In this document: piece by piece, positions 8,668-17,928 of the stretch
Position numbering within the stretch: position 1 is the first letter of the stretch
Layout of the letters: every line of letters begins with the position of its first letter
Assembly (NCBI RefSeq): GCF_000012885.1
Contig: NC_007498.2
Coordinates: 1,798,001-1,862,000 of the forward strand
Length of the DNA: 64,000 nucleotides
Direction of reading: 5' to 3'
Source: Syntrophotalea carbinolica DSM 2380
GTDB taxonomy: Bacteria; Desulfobacterota; Desulfuromonadia; Desulfuromonadales; Syntrophotaleaceae
Notes under the pieces: model-generated
What the model was told of the DNA's origin: nothing
Seen by the model: only the letters and a program-made list of their open reading frames with translations
The model's database searches: none
Made by a program: the position numbers and the translations under genes

Positions 8668-10969
8668 GGTCGGTTTCGCTCTTCTTTTATTGATGTTTTC
8701 CTGGGCACCGTGCTCCGGGTTTTTTAATGTCTGGTGGTCCGACTTTTTTGTTTGCCTGTTTCCTTTCATCGCGCTGTTGCTGCTGATATATGAGCATCGG
8801 CATGATACTTCGGGTATTCGTCTTCCTGAAGGTTCCAACGCTCTTTTGGTCCTTGCAGTCTTCGGCCTGATCCAACTTGTACCGATCCCGCCGCAATTGC
8901 TGCGTCTTTTGTCTCCAAATGCCTGGGAGATCTATCAGCAAACCGTCGGTATATTGCAGGGGGAGAGCTGGTTGCCTCTGACCCTGGCCCCCAGGGCAAC
9001 GCTGGGTAGTCTTTTTCTCCTGATTGCCTGCTGGGCTGCTTATACCGTCACCGCCAATCTTCTGGCTCAACGCAAACAATTGAAAGTGGTGGCGGGGGTT
9101 CTCGCCTCTATTGGCGGGGGACTTGCCGGAGGTATTCTTGTTTTATGGGTTATGAATGCCGTTTTTGGGTTTCTCCCGAGTCGCAATGGCATTCAGCTGG
9201 TTCTTTCCCCCCAGCATGCGGCTATAGTGACAACCTTCATGCTGATGATTTGTCCATTGTCGCTGTCGCTTTTCCTGACGGACAGGCCTTCGGTTCGTTA
9301 CGGAACCTGGAAAGAGCGTTTGAGTGAATTTTTCGTCACTTTCGGGCAGCGTCGGTATTTTATTTACGGACTTCCGGCCATCGCAATCCCCCTGGCTGTG
9401 GCAACCTATTGGCGAGAAGGGTTGATGGTTCTTTTTATTGCCATTTTGTTGATGCTGATATTTTTAGGATTGCGCAGTCGTGGCCGTCGGGAAAGTCCGT
9501 ATTTGTTTATTTACCTGTTCATGATATTGATACTGGCCATTTCTTTACCATTGGCCGGTTCGGTTCAACCTGACCCGGTACGAACCGCTGCCGTGCAGGG
9601 AAAAGCATTCCCGGAGCCTCTTGTTTCCCGGCAGGTCGTCTCTGATTTTGCTTTAACCGGTGCGGGCTTCGGTTCTTTTTCCGCTATCAGTAAGCGTTAC
9701 AGACAGCCATCGGAACCCCATGTCACTCATGGCGCATCGGTTCAGCGTATCTTTCGTCTGGCAAGTCAATCGGGGCTGATCGGTTTCGGATTGGCGGGAT
9801 GGTTTTTATTTGTTTTTATCCGTCGGACCTTTCGCAAATGGTTGCAGCGACGACAGAAACTTTCCGTTTATCTGTATGCTGCAGGCATGGGAAGCCTATT
9901 TGTTTTTATCCTTGGTTACTTTTCAACCGGTGGGCTGAGTTTCAATGGTTTTTTCATACTGCTATTCATGTTCTTCGGCGTACTTGCTGCGGCTACGGAA
10001 TCTTCGGTACAAGCCACAGCTCCGGATAAACCTCATCGTTTAAGATGGGTGCTGACGAGTGCTTTAACCATTCTGGCTGTTTTATTGTCCGGCTATTTTT
10101 ACATCGGGGATCCGGTTGGACAAAAATTATATTCCGCAGCGCGGAATTCGGCCTCCGAGGCCACCGAAGCACGCGAAACTTCCCGTGACCTGATAGCGTT
10201 GGCTTCTTTTTTCGATCCTTTGAACCCCCGGTATCGGTATGTCCGGGGATATCAGGCCATGGATATGAATGACGAGCATGGCGCCCTGAAACATTTTGCC
10301 GACGGTATGCGTCTGGACCCTCTCGGCGGTCGATCCCTGTATGGGTTGGGACAGTACTTTTTCAACGCTGGAAATAGCGTTGTCGCAGAAAACCTGATCC
10401 TTGCCGCACTGGACAGCGACCCGTCATCGCGTGAGTTTCAGTCCGGTTATGTTGAGCAGTTGGTGAACACTCAAAAACAAACAGAGGCGCTGTCGTTGAT
10501 TCGTGGTTTTATAGAGTCGTCCCCCGAAGATACCCTGTTCTGGGTTCAGCAGGTAATCAATTATGGGATCGACGGTTCGCATAGATCTGAAATCCTTCCG
10601 GATCTTTCCAGAAGTCATCATGACTACGGCTTATATCTTATGCAACATGGTGATATCAACAAAGCGGATGGCGCTTTTCGCAAGGCGCTTGCATTGGCCA
10701 GACAGGAGCAGTATCCCGACAAGTCGATTTTTTTGCCCATGGCGCATTTTTTTGAACGGTATCAGGGATACGACGATGCCCTGGACACGCTGATGGTGGC
10801 AAGTTCCAAGTATCCCCAGGATCTCAATTTTCTGCTGGCGAAAGGGAGAATTTATCAGGAAATGGGTATTACCTTCAAGGCCCGGAAAGTGTACCAGGAC
10901 GTGCTTATTCTCAATCCGACTAACCAGGAAGCCCGACAAAGACTGAATCTGCTCGAGGGGGTACTGTAA
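8660..10969 (+). CDS. O-antigen ligase/polymerase-like membrane protein with TPR tail
   Basis: The start at ATG 8660 is preferred because GGGAGG precedes it and it overlaps the phosphatase stop; a longer reading frame back to 8525 would run far into that gene. The protein has 769 residues. About a dozen hydrophobic segments fill residues 1-510, with a Wzy_C-like part (GAGFGSFSAISKRYRQPSEP, then THGASVQRIFRLASQSGLIG). The last 250 residues look like tetratricopeptide repeats (ALKHFADGMRLDPLGGRSLY; KARKVYQDVLILNPTNQEAR). This architecture is known for polymerases or ligases in exopolysaccharide clusters. It closes the cluster within this window. Confidence 0.8.
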   Translation: MNRVGFALLLLMFSWAPCSGFFNVWWSDFFVCLFPFIALLLLIYEHRHDTSGIRLPEGSNALLVLAVFGLIQLVPIPPQLLRLLSPNAWEIYQQTVGILQGESWLPLTLAPRATLGSLFLLIACWAAYTVTANLLAQRKQLKVVAGVLASIGGGLAGGILVLWVMNAVFGFLPSRNGIQLVLSPQHAAIVTTFMLMICPLSLSLFLTDRPSVRYGTWKERLSEFFVTFGQRRYFIYGLPAIAIPLAVATYWREGLMVLFIAILLMLIFLGLRSRGRRESPYLFIYLFMILILAISLPLAGSVQPDPVRTAAVQGKAFPEPLVSRQVVSDFALTGAGFGSFSAISKRYRQPSEPHVTHGASVQRIFRLASQSGLIGFGLAGWFLFVFIRRTFRKWLQRRQKLSVYLYAAGMGSLFVFILGYFSTGGLSFNGFFILLFMFFGVLAAATESSVQATAPDKPHRLRWVLTSALTILAVLLSGYFYIGDPVGQKLYSAARNSASEATEARETSRDLIALASFFDPLNPRYRYVRGYQAMDMNDEHGALKHFADGMRLDPLGGRSLYGLGQYFFNAGNSVVAENLILAALDSDPSSREFQSGYVEQLVNTQKQTEALSLIRGFIESSPEDTLFWVQQVINYGIDGSHRSEILPDLSRSHHDYGLYLMQHGDINKADGAFRKALALARQEQYPDKSIFLPMAHFFERYQGYDDALDTLMVASSKYPQDLNFLLAKGRIYQEMGITFKARKVYQDVLILNPTNQEARQRLNLLEGVL

Positions 10970-11004
10970 AGTTCGAGATAGGATGAAGACTCTGCCGTTT
11001 GAGT

Positions 11005-11062
11005 CGCCTGCGGGTTATGACGGCATTTGCACAGGTCATCCGTCGTTGGCAATCCGCAGGCG
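11005..11062. terminator. Structured inverted repeat between convergent genes
   Basis: CGCCTGCGG (11005-11013) pairs with CCGCAGGCG (11054-11062). An inner ATGAC/GTCAT stem lies between them. A T5 run at 11073-11077 follows on the plus strand. It sits between the convergent polysaccharide and phosphofructokinase genes, so it is a likely transcription end, though the loop is long for a simple terminator. Confidence 0.4.
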
Positions 11063-11075
11063 TCTGTAGGCGTTT

Positions 11076-12272
11076 TTACATCTCGCTGGTCATGATAAAC
11101 ATGGGCTGGTCGCGGAAGGTTTCGTATTTTGGTCTGAGGCGTTCCGCGTTGTAATATTTGTCGACCGTCACAATTTTTTTGCGGCTGGATACGATATCGA
11201 TAGGGACATTGGCATAACAGCCGTTGCGCAATGCGATAAGCTGACCGGAACGGTTTTTCAGTATCAGATCCAGCGCCAAATTACCGTAGGCCATGGGGAC
11301 GATGGAATCGATGGCGTCCGGGTTGCCGCAGCGAACAAGGTATCCCAGGCGCTGGTTGACCACGTTGATGCGCTTCCCCTTGTTGAATTCGGGGGAGAGT
11401 TCTTTGAGCTGCGCGGCGACCTTGTCGCCGATCCCCCCCAACTTGCGGTGGCCATACTGATCTTTTTCCTGCCCTTCAAAGGACATTCCCGCTTCATCAA
11501 CCATCGTAGCACCTTCCGATACCAGCACCACCGCATAGCCGCTTGGGTGGTGGTTGCGATCCTCTACCAGCAATCGCGTCAAATGCCTCATGTCGAAGGG
11601 CTGTTCGGGGATGACACAACGGTCAGCTGCGCCGGCCATGGTCGGCAGCATGGCGGTAAAGCCCGCGTACCGGCCGAACACTTCGATCACCAGTAATCGT
11701 TCGTGGGAACCGGCGGTGGTACGCAGGGTATGAGTGAGTTCGATGGTGCGGGTCACGCAGGTGCTGAAACCGATGCAATAGTCGGTGCCGGGAACATCGT
11801 TATCCATGGTTTTCGGGATGCCCACGATGCGAATGCCTTCGCGATGGAGTCGTTCTGCGTAGCTCAGGGTGTCGTCGCCACCGATGGGAATAAGGTAATC
11901 GATGCCAATGGCTTCTATGGCATCCAAAACATGCGGTGTTACGTCATTGATGTCGTCATCGTATCGGGCGCGCAGATGCTGGGGTACGGCAGAACGGGGC
12001 AGGCGGGCGGGAAGGGTGCGGGACGTGTGTAAAAATGTGCCACCCGTACGGCCGGCACGATTGACCAAATCTTCGGTGAGAATCTGTACGTGAGCGCTGT
12101 TGTCGATCTGATTGTCGAGTTGATAGTCTACCAGTCCGCCCCAGCCCCGACGAATACCGACAACCCGGTAGCCTTCACGTAATGCGCGGAACGTAACTGC
12201 GCGGATGGCCGGATTCAATCCCGGGACATCTCCCCCGCCGGTAAGGATGCCGATGGTGCCGCGATAGCTCAT
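11076..12272 (-). CDS. 6-phosphofructokinase with PPi-type signature residues
   Basis: This 398-residue protein has an excellent GGAGGAGG site before ATG 12272. PFK motifs are in order: GILTGGGDVPGLN, PIGGDDTLSYA, VGIPKTMDNDVPGTD, EVFGRYAGF and RLGYLVRCGNPDAID. ATP-dependent enzymes usually have GGDGS and PGTIDND. Here Asp replaces the second-loop Gly (GGDD) and Lys stands in PKT, the pair generally linked to pyrophosphate use. It phosphorylates fructose 6-phosphate in glycolysis, and a PPi enzyme would be reversible. The gene is monocistronic as far as can be seen. The donor inference comes from residues only. Confidence 0.88.
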   Translation of the reverse strand: MSYRGTIGILTGGGDVPGLNPAIRAVTFRALREGYRVVGIRRGWGGLVDYQLDNQIDNSAHVQILTEDLVNRAGRTGGTFLHTSRTLPARLPRSAVPQHLRARYDDDINDVTPHVLDAIEAIGIDYLIPIGGDDTLSYAERLHREGIRIVGIPKTMDNDVPGTDYCIGFSTCVTRTIELTHTLRTTAGSHERLLVIEVFGRYAGFTAMLPTMAGAADRCVIPEQPFDMRHLTRLLVEDRNHHPSGYAVVLVSEGATMVDEAGMSFEGQEKDQYGHRKLGGIGDKVAAQLKELSPEFNKGKRINVVNQRLGYLVRCGNPDAIDSIVPMAYGNLALDLILKNRSGQLIALRNGCYANVPIDIVSSRKKIVTVDKYYNAERLRPKYETFRDQPMFIMTSEM

Positions 12273-12346
12273 ACGCCTCCTCCTTCTCCATGGTTATTGA
12301 ATACAGTGTTCGTGTATCGATTATAACCGAGCATTGGCGGGAGGCA

Positions 12347-12385
12347 AAAATCCGGCCTGCATAATGCGATGGCAGGCCGGATTTT
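12347..12385 (-). terminator. Rho-independent terminator of the small secreted-protein gene
   Basis: A perfect 14-bp stem (12347-12360 with 12372-12385) has an 11-nt loop. On the minus strand it is followed by a T-rich run. It lies just after the stop of the 12404-12871 gene, and on the plus strand the T4 end could also act weakly. Confidence 0.8.
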
Positions 12386-12403
12386 GAGATCTACGAAGTG
12401 GTG

Positions 12404-12871
12404 TTAGTGAAGATTCATGTTCCAGGCGAAGGACATCCCCGGCTGCGTCATTGCTATTCTGACCGAGTCGACCTTGCGACAGGTTTTGTGTCCAGCCGCC
12501 GCGTGACAGTTCTTCCTGTGTCTGGTGTTCTGGGGGTGGCAATGATTGTAAGAGCGTTTATTGTGTTTAGCCTGATAGATATTGCGGCTGGCGTGATTTT
12601 TCATGGCCTTCAAATGGCGCCGCTCCCATTTGTTCATTTTTCCATCGGCGCGGGCCTGGCGGGAAAAGCGTTTGATCCGACGTTGCTCGTGACGTAGTTT
12701 CCGTAGTTCCGGCCGGGTGATTTCGCCTGACCGAACCCCCTGGGTTATTCTTTGTTGCTGGTTGCGCTGCACCGGGTCATGCCGGTCGGCGGACCAGGCT
12801 GGAGAACCTATCAGGCAGGCGATACTTAATGTTGCAGCGGACAGGGTTAACGATAAAAGTTTTCTTTTCAT
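12404..12871 (-). CDS. Small secreted Lys/Arg/His-rich protein, function unknown
   Basis: This 155-residue protein has a clear signal peptide (residues 1-27, ending SPAWS-AD) and a strong AAAGGAG site before ATG 12871. The mature part is very basic. Around residues 40-95 it is helical, with repeated basic/acidic pairs and an EF-hand-like stretch (ARADGKMNKWERRHLKAM). The C-terminal third carries several Cys and His residues. Similar basic periplasmic proteins occur in other Desulfuromonadales as hypotheticals. It stands alone with its own terminator. No function is claimed. Confidence 0.7.
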   Translation of the reverse strand: MKRKLLSLTLSAATLSIACLIGSPAWSADRHDPVQRNQQQRITQGVRSGEITRPELRKLRHEQRRIKRFSRQARADGKMNKWERRHLKAMKNHASRNIYQAKHNKRSYNHCHPQNTRHRKNCHAAAGHKTCRKVDSVRIAMTQPGMSFAWNMNLH

Positions 12872-13148
12872 GATGTTTTCTCCTTTCTTTTGACAACATA
12901 GACGTAACTTTCTGTTTTAGGTTTACCTGGGACTTCAACTTTTTGGATTTAATGTCGGATGGTGTCTTTGCACGATATAACCAAACGCATCGGGGAAAGG
13001 TGTGAGTCTGGCCCTCGCACACGGCGATTGTCGCGGTGTTTTCATGTCGCCATGGCCTTTCAGAGATGCATAACGAAGTTTTGCAAGGGCACCTTGTTAA
13101 GAAAGCAGGAACTTTCATTCGGTGTTGCCAAAATCCAGGTGATTTGAT

Positions 13149-13439
13149 ATGTTTCGGCGACCGTGTGTGATGCAGCGGAACCCAGAATTGTCAGATGTTT
13201 ACCAAAAGGTGCTGTCGGTGAAAAGAATCCTTATTGATGAAGACTTTTGCAAAGGATGCGGGCTTTGTGCCGGGGCCTGTCCTAAAAAACTATTACGAAT
13301 CGGGAGCAAGCTTACCAAGCAGGGGTATCCCCTGGTTGAAATAAGTGAGGCAGATCAGGAAAATTGTATCTCCTGCGCGTTGTGTGCGCGGATTTGTCCT
13401 GACGTCGCCATTACGGTTATCAAGGCCGGTAAGTCATAA
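13149..13439 (+). CDS. korD: 2-oxoacid:ferredoxin oxidoreductase, delta (2[4Fe-4S] ferredoxin) subunit
   Basis: The protein has two ferredoxin motifs, CKGCGLCAGACPKK and CISCALCARICPDVA, the pattern for two [4Fe-4S] clusters. It passes electrons from the catalytic subunits to ferredoxin. ATG 13149 gives 96 residues (AGGTGA upstream). A GTG at 13218 would give a protein starting MKRILIDEDFCKGC, closer to homologues, so the start is uncertain. It is the first gene of a four-gene operon in the order delta, alpha, beta, gamma. The ATG-to-GTG stretch is not typical of the family. Confidence 0.88.
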   Translation: MFRRPCVMQRNPELSDVYQKVLSVKRILIDEDFCKGCGLCAGACPKKLLRIGSKLTKQGYPLVEISEADQENCISCALCARICPDVAITVIKAGKS

Positions 13440-13518
13440 ATTCGCAGGCCTCTACAGGCTCGCTAAAACAAGATCCCGATTTTCCTTATATGTGTTTCAA
13501 CACAGCCTGGAGGTTGTT

Positions 13519-14586
13519 TTGAAAAAACGTCTATTTGTCAAGGGTAATGAAGCGATAGCCATGGGAGCTATCGAGGCTGGCTGCCGTTATTATTTCGGTT
13601 ACCCCATCACTCCGCAGAACGATATCCCTGAATACATGTCGCGCGAAATGCCCCTGGTCGGCGGCACGTTTGTCCAGGCCGAGAGCGAAGTGGCTGCCAT
13701 CAATATGGTTCTCGGCGCCGGTGCCGCCGGAGGGCGCGTCATGACATCCTCCTCCGGGCCGGGCATTTCACTCAAGGCCGAGGGCATGTCTTTTATGGCC
13801 GGATCCGAAGTGCCTGCCGTTATAGTCAATATTCAGCGGCCCGGTCCCGGTCTGGGCGGGATCGATGTGTCGCAGGCCGATTACTTTCAGGCGGTCAAAG
13901 GGGCCGGACACGGGGGATACCATCTGATAGTGCTGGCGCCTCACTCGGTTCAGGAGCTTTACGATTTGACCATGCTGGCTTTCGATCTTTCCGACCGGTA
14001 TCGTATCCCCGCCATGATTCTCGGCGATGCCATGCTGGGGCAGATGAAAGAAGCGTTGGTGCCCAATTCCTACCGGGCTCCCGAGGATCTTCCGGCTAAA
14101 GACTGGGCTGTTACCGGCAAGAGAGGCCGAATCCGCAGCAACGCTGTAAAGTCTCTGTACCTTGGCGATGGTGAATTGGAGGCGCATAACTGGCATCTGC
14201 ATGCTAAATATGAACGGCTGAAAGAGCGGGAAATCCGTTTTGAAGCCACCGGCCTGGAGGATGCCGAATTGATTCTGACGGCATTCGGCGGGGCAGCGCG
14301 CATCGTCAAGACAGCTATCGCCATGGCGCGCAGGGAAGGACTTAAAGTCGGCCTGATCCGGCCGATCACGCTCTATCCTTTCCCGGCCGAAATTTATCGC
14401 AAGGCAACGGCCGAGACGCCCAAGGTACTGTGTGTGGAGTTGAATAACGGTCAGATGGTCGAAGACGTTCGGCTATCCGCCCATCCCGGTGCGGATATAC
14501 GTTTTTACGGACGGCCAGGGGGCACCGGTTCTCTGCCTAATCCTGAAGAAATCTTCGAACAGATCTGTAAGCACTATAAGGACTGA
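13519..14586 (+). CDS. korA: 2-oxoacid:ferredoxin oxidoreductase, alpha subunit (KorA/VorB type)
   Basis: The start is TTG 13519, five bases after GGAGGT; it gives a protein of 355 residues beginning KKRLFVKGNEAIAMGAIEAG. The N-terminal domain has the pyrimidine-binding signature (YPITPQNDIPEYMS, SSGPGISLKAEGMSFMAGSE). The C-terminal domain continues with EVPAVIVNIQRPGPGLGG and the transketolase-C-like GLIRPITLYPFP. With the beta subunit it oxidatively decarboxylates 2-oxoglutarate or branched 2-oxoacids to the acyl-CoA, reducing ferredoxin. The substrate cannot be fixed from sequence; VorB (2-oxoisovalerate) is a real alternative. Confidence 0.9.
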   Translation: MKKRLFVKGNEAIAMGAIEAGCRYYFGYPITPQNDIPEYMSREMPLVGGTFVQAESEVAAINMVLGAGAAGGRVMTSSSGPGISLKAEGMSFMAGSEVPAVIVNIQRPGPGLGGIDVSQADYFQAVKGAGHGGYHLIVLAPHSVQELYDLTMLAFDLSDRYRIPAMILGDAMLGQMKEALVPNSYRAPEDLPAKDWAVTGKRGRIRSNAVKSLYLGDGELEAHNWHLHAKYERLKEREIRFEATGLEDAELILTAFGGAARIVKTAIAMARREGLKVGLIRPITLYPFPAEIYRKATAETPKVLCVELNNGQMVEDVRLSAHPGADIRFYGRPGGTGSLPNPEEIFEQICKHYKD

Positions 14587-14588
14587 TC

Positions 14589-15347
14589 ATGGATTCTAAC
14601 GTTCAGACGGTTTTCCAGCGTCCCTCGGCATTGAAGGAAGTTCCCACTCATTATTGTGCCGGGTGTCATCATGGTACGGTGCATCGCCTGGTGGCGGAAG
14701 CTATCGACCTGCTCGATGTGCAACAGCAAACGGTAGGCATCGGCTCCGTCGGGTGCAGCGTTCTGCTGTACGACTATTTCGATATCGATGTCGTCGAGGC
14801 CCCTCACGGACGTGCTCCGGCCGTTGCTACCGGCGTGAAGCGCGTTCACCCGGACAATGTGGTTTTCACCTATCAGGGGGACGGGGATCTGGCCGCGATC
14901 GGAACCGCGGAAATCATTCACGCAGCCAATCGCGGGGAGCCGATTACCGTTATCTTTCTGAACAATACGACATACGGCATGACCGGCGGGCAGATGGCTC
15001 CGACCACATTGCCGGGGCAGGTTACGACGACCTCCCCCTATGGTCGCGATGTTGCGAAAGAGGGGCATCCGATCCGTGTGGCCGAATTGCTCGCCATGCT
15101 TGACGGTACCGGTTTTTCAGCGCGGGTGGCGGTGGATACGCCGAAACGTGCCATTGAGGCCGGTCGAACGATTCTCAAGGCTTTTGAAATGCAGGTAAAA
15201 AAACAGGGCTTTGCTTTTGTCGAGGTTCTGGGCGCCTGTCCGACCAACTGGGGAATGTCGCCCATCGATGCTAATGCCCGGGTCGGTAACGAGATGATGG
15301 ATTTTTTCCCGCTTGGCGTTTATAAGGACATCACGACCAAAGGGTAG
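14589..15347 (+). CDS. korB: 2-oxoacid:ferredoxin oxidoreductase, beta (TPP) subunit
   Basis: This 252-residue protein starts at ATG 14589, just after the alpha stop. It has the thiamine diphosphate motif GDGDLAAIGTAEIIHA, with NNTTYGMTGGQM 30 residues later. The N-terminal HYCAGCHHGTVH and GIGSVGCSVLLYDYF supply the cluster/TPP-region cysteines common in this family. It forms the active site with the alpha subunit. Position, size and motifs are all normal. Confidence 0.92.
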   Translation: MDSNVQTVFQRPSALKEVPTHYCAGCHHGTVHRLVAEAIDLLDVQQQTVGIGSVGCSVLLYDYFDIDVVEAPHGRAPAVATGVKRVHPDNVVFTYQGDGDLAAIGTAEIIHAANRGEPITVIFLNNTTYGMTGGQMAPTTLPGQVTTTSPYGRDVAKEGHPIRVAELLAMLDGTGFSARVAVDTPKRAIEAGRTILKAFEMQVKKQGFAFVEVLGACPTNWGMSPIDANARVGNEMMDFFPLGVYKDITTKG

Positions 15348-15400
15348 GGCGGTAGTGTTGTTCCTAAGCCTGAAACTGCTTGCGAAATGGACTTGACGTA

Positions 15401-15946
15401 ATGAGCGATAATGTTTTTATGGCCGGGTACGGCGGGCAAGGTATTTTGCTTGTCGGCAACCTGTTGGCGTGTGCTGCCATTCTTGAGGACAAGAATGCGA
15501 CCTATTTTCCTGCCTATGGCCCTGAAAAACGCGGCGGGGCGGCCACCTGTACCGTGATTGTCTCCGGGGAAGAAATAGGCTCTCCCGTTATCGGCCATCC
15601 GGGGACGGCCTTGTTGTTCAATCAACTCGCTATGGATAAGTATTTTGAGGGTATCGCATCGGGCGGTCTGTGCATCTATAACTCCTCTCTCGTCGAACAG
15701 GTGCCTCAGCATCGCTCCGATCTGCGGTTGCTTGGCGTTCCGGCCAATGAATTGGCAGCGGAAGTCGGCAACGCGCGCCTCGTTAATATGATTGTGATGG
15801 GCGCTTATGCAGAGCTGACCGGCGTCGTAAGTCTGGATAGTTTAAAATCGGGGCTCGACAAGATACTACCTGAACGCAACAAGCGATTTATCCCGGCCAA
15901 CAACCAGGCTCTGGATTGTGGCGCCGATTTTGCCCGCAAGGCATAG
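15401..15946 (+). CDS. korC: 2-oxoacid:ferredoxin oxidoreductase, gamma subunit
   Basis: The protein has 181 residues from ATG 15401 (MSDNVFMAGYGGQGILLVGN). The glycine-rich GYGGQGILL opening and PAYGPEKRGGAATCTVI are hallmark motifs of the gamma domain, which closes the CoA-binding site. It ends the korDABC operon; the 53-bp gap after korB holds only a weak ribosome site. Confidence 0.9.
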   Translation: MSDNVFMAGYGGQGILLVGNLLACAAILEDKNATYFPAYGPEKRGGAATCTVIVSGEEIGSPVIGHPGTALLFNQLAMDKYFEGIASGGLCIYNSSLVEQVPQHRSDLRLLGVPANELAAEVGNARLVNMIVMGAYAELTGVVSLDSLKSGLDKILPERNKRFIPANNQALDCGADFARKA

Positions 15947-15988
15947 GGGCTGCGCTCCGTTTTTACAGGAAGATAGGGTGTTAGACGC

Positions 15989-16405
15989 ATGACGCGGGTT
16001 GAGTTCGTTAAAATTAAACGCCCCGAAAAAGCAAAACACCTGTGTGAATTGGCCGAGCATTTTTTCACTCAGGGGCAACGGGTGTTGGTCATGGTTTGCG
16101 ACGATAATCAGGGGGTGACCCTCGACCGGTTCATGTGGACCTGGAAGAAGGGAGCCTTTATTCCGCATGTTTACGATAATGGGGCTGTGGATTGTCTTGA
16201 CGAACCGGTCATTATTGAGGTAGAAGAACGCAATCCGAACAATGCCGGGGTGCTCATTATGGGCAAGCCCTGTTCCTTGGATTTTATCCGCCAGTTCGAT
16301 CTGGTTATTGATTTTGCGGAGCTTTACGAGCCGCAGCTTAAGGTTGCCGCGAGGAAGCGGTATGCGCATTTTCGGGAGACCGGTTTTGAGGTTGCCATGC
16401 GTTAA
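15989..16405 (+). CDS. holC: DNA polymerase III chi subunit
   Basis: This 138-residue protein has the HolC pattern: LCELAEHFFTQGQRVLVMV, then DRFMWTWKKGAFIPHV, then LIMGKPCSLDFIRQFDLVIDFAE. Chi links the clamp-loader to single-strand binding protein at the replication fork. It lies 42 bp after korC and runs straight into rsmE. The sequence is close to family length (about 140-150 residues). Confidence 0.85.
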   Translation: MTRVEFVKIKRPEKAKHLCELAEHFFTQGQRVLVMVCDDNQGVTLDRFMWTWKKGAFIPHVYDNGAVDCLDEPVIIEVEERNPNNAGVLIMGKPCSLDFIRQFDLVIDFAELYEPQLKVAARKRYAHFRETGFEVAMR

Positions 16406-16427
16406 CAAGGGAGGGGCTCGGAGCGTT

Positions 16428-17141
16428 GTGCGGCTCGATTGCCCTGCCGTCGTTGAAAAGGAAATGGCCCTGCCGCCCGATGCGGTCAGGGCTTTGTCGT
16501 ATTGGTCGATTCGTCCCGGGGCTATTGTGACGGTTGTCGATAGCCAGGGTATCTGTTTCAGGGCGCGACTCGTCGATTCAAACAAGGTCGTGCCGTTTCA
16601 GCCGCTTGTATCGACATGTGTTCCGTCAAAGTCGCTGACACTTTATCAGGCACTGCCGGAAAAAGAGCGTTTCGAGCTGATTTTGCAAAAAAGTGTGGAA
16701 TTGGGTGTCCAACGCATAGTGCCGTTCGTATGTTCGCATTCCACAACGCTTGCAGAAAGGGATGCCGGGCAGCGTAAATCTCATCGCTGGCCCGAAGTCG
16801 TCCTGCGTGCGGCCAAACAGTGCCGCAGGGGGGATATCCCCGAGCTTGGTCCTGTCATGAGCTTCGATCAGGTTCTCGAAGAAGTGAGTATGTGGGATCT
16901 TAACCTCATGCTTTACGAGGGGGATGCGCAGGCGAGGCTGCATGACGCTTTTACGTCGAAAGATATCAGCAGCGCTTCGATAATAATAGGGCCCGAAGGA
17001 GGCTTTGCCCGGCATGAAGCACAACAGGCTTCCGACGCCGGGATTCTGACGGTAAGCCTCGGCCCACGGATTCTCCGTACGGAAACTGCCGCCATCGCCG
17101 GAGCAGCCCTCGTGCAGTTTATGTTGGGCGGTCTCGACTGA
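16428..17141 (+). CDS. rsmE: 16S rRNA m3U1498 methyltransferase
   Basis: The start is GTG 16428, with GGGAGGGG about a dozen bases upstream; it gives 237 residues. The N-terminal part is a PUA-like barrel. The C-terminal SPOUT methyltransferase has the RsmE signatures IIIGPEGGFARHEAQQA and LGPRILRTETAAIAG, the knotted AdoMet site. It methylates U1498 of 16S rRNA. It belongs to a run of RNA-modification genes with trmJ and rlmD. Confidence 0.92.
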   Translation: MRLDCPAVVEKEMALPPDAVRALSYWSIRPGAIVTVVDSQGICFRARLVDSNKVVPFQPLVSTCVPSKSLTLYQALPEKERFELILQKSVELGVQRIVPFVCSHSTTLAERDAGQRKSHRWPEVVLRAAKQCRRGDIPELGPVMSFDQVLEEVSMWDLNLMLYEGDAQARLHDAFTSKDISSASIIIGPEGGFARHEAQQASDAGILTVSLGPRILRTETAAIAGAALVQFMLGGLD

Positions 17142-17193
17142 CGGTGGCGGAAGATAGGTCATGCAATAGGGTAACAGGGGAAATGAGGTCATT

Positions 17194-17928
17194 ATGAATT
17201 TCGCTCATATCTGTGTGGTTCTCGTTGAACCCCAGGGGCCGCTTAATATAGGTTCCGTTTGTCGGGCCATGATGAATTTCGGGTTTTCCGATTTGCGTCT
17301 GGTAAACCCTGTGGCGGATCATTTGTGCGATGATGCCCGGCGTATGGCGGTCAAGGCGTCGGGGATTTTGGAAGGGGCGCGTCTGTTTCCCGATTTGCCC
17401 TCTGCGCTGGCGGATTGTAATCTTGCGTATGGCACAACGCGACGGTTTGGTAAATATCGCGAGGATTTTCTGCATCCGGACGATGCTGCCCGGGAATTCA
17501 TCCCCGCTACCCAGGGTGGCAGGGTAGCTTGGGTTTTTGGGCGGGAGGACAAAGGGCTGGAGACTTCGGAACTCGATCTCTGTCAGCGCTTTGTAACTAT
17601 TCCTACGGACGATGCCTGTCCTTCCATGAATCTGGCCCAGTCCGTATCGATCTGTCTTTACGAGACGTCGCGTGTTGCTGCGATAGCATGTGGCAAGACG
17701 GCGGGCAGGAAATCGACATCGTCCATAGCTACCCTGGAAGCCATGTACCGACACATGCGGGATACGCTTACCGATATCGGTTTTCTCGACCCTCAGAATC
17801 CGGATCATATTTTGCGCAGCTTCCGCAGGATTTTCGGCCGGGCCGGGCTCAATGATCGGGAGGTGCGTATCTTGAGAGGGCTCTGGAGTCGTCTGGACTG
17901 GCTCAACGGGCAGCGTCGGGAAGAGTGA
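17194..17928 (+). CDS. trmJ: tRNA (Cm32/Um32) 2'-O-methyltransferase
   Basis: This 244-residue SPOUT protein has motif 1 (VEPQGPLNIGSVCRAMMNFG), motif 2 (WVFGREDKGLETSEL) and motif 3 (IPTDDACPSMNLAQSVSICLYE), the set seen in TrmJ. It methylates the ribose of residue 32 in several tRNAs. The C-terminal helical extension is of normal length. Its stop overlaps the start of rlmD, suggesting coupling. Confidence 0.9.
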   Translation: MNFAHICVVLVEPQGPLNIGSVCRAMMNFGFSDLRLVNPVADHLCDDARRMAVKASGILEGARLFPDLPSALADCNLAYGTTRRFGKYREDFLHPDDAAREFIPATQGGRVAWVFGREDKGLETSELDLCQRFVTIPTDDACPSMNLAQSVSICLYETSRVAAIACGKTAGRKSTSSIATLEAMYRHMRDTLTDIGFLDPQNPDHILRSFRRIFGRAGLNDREVRILRGLWSRLDWLNGQRREE

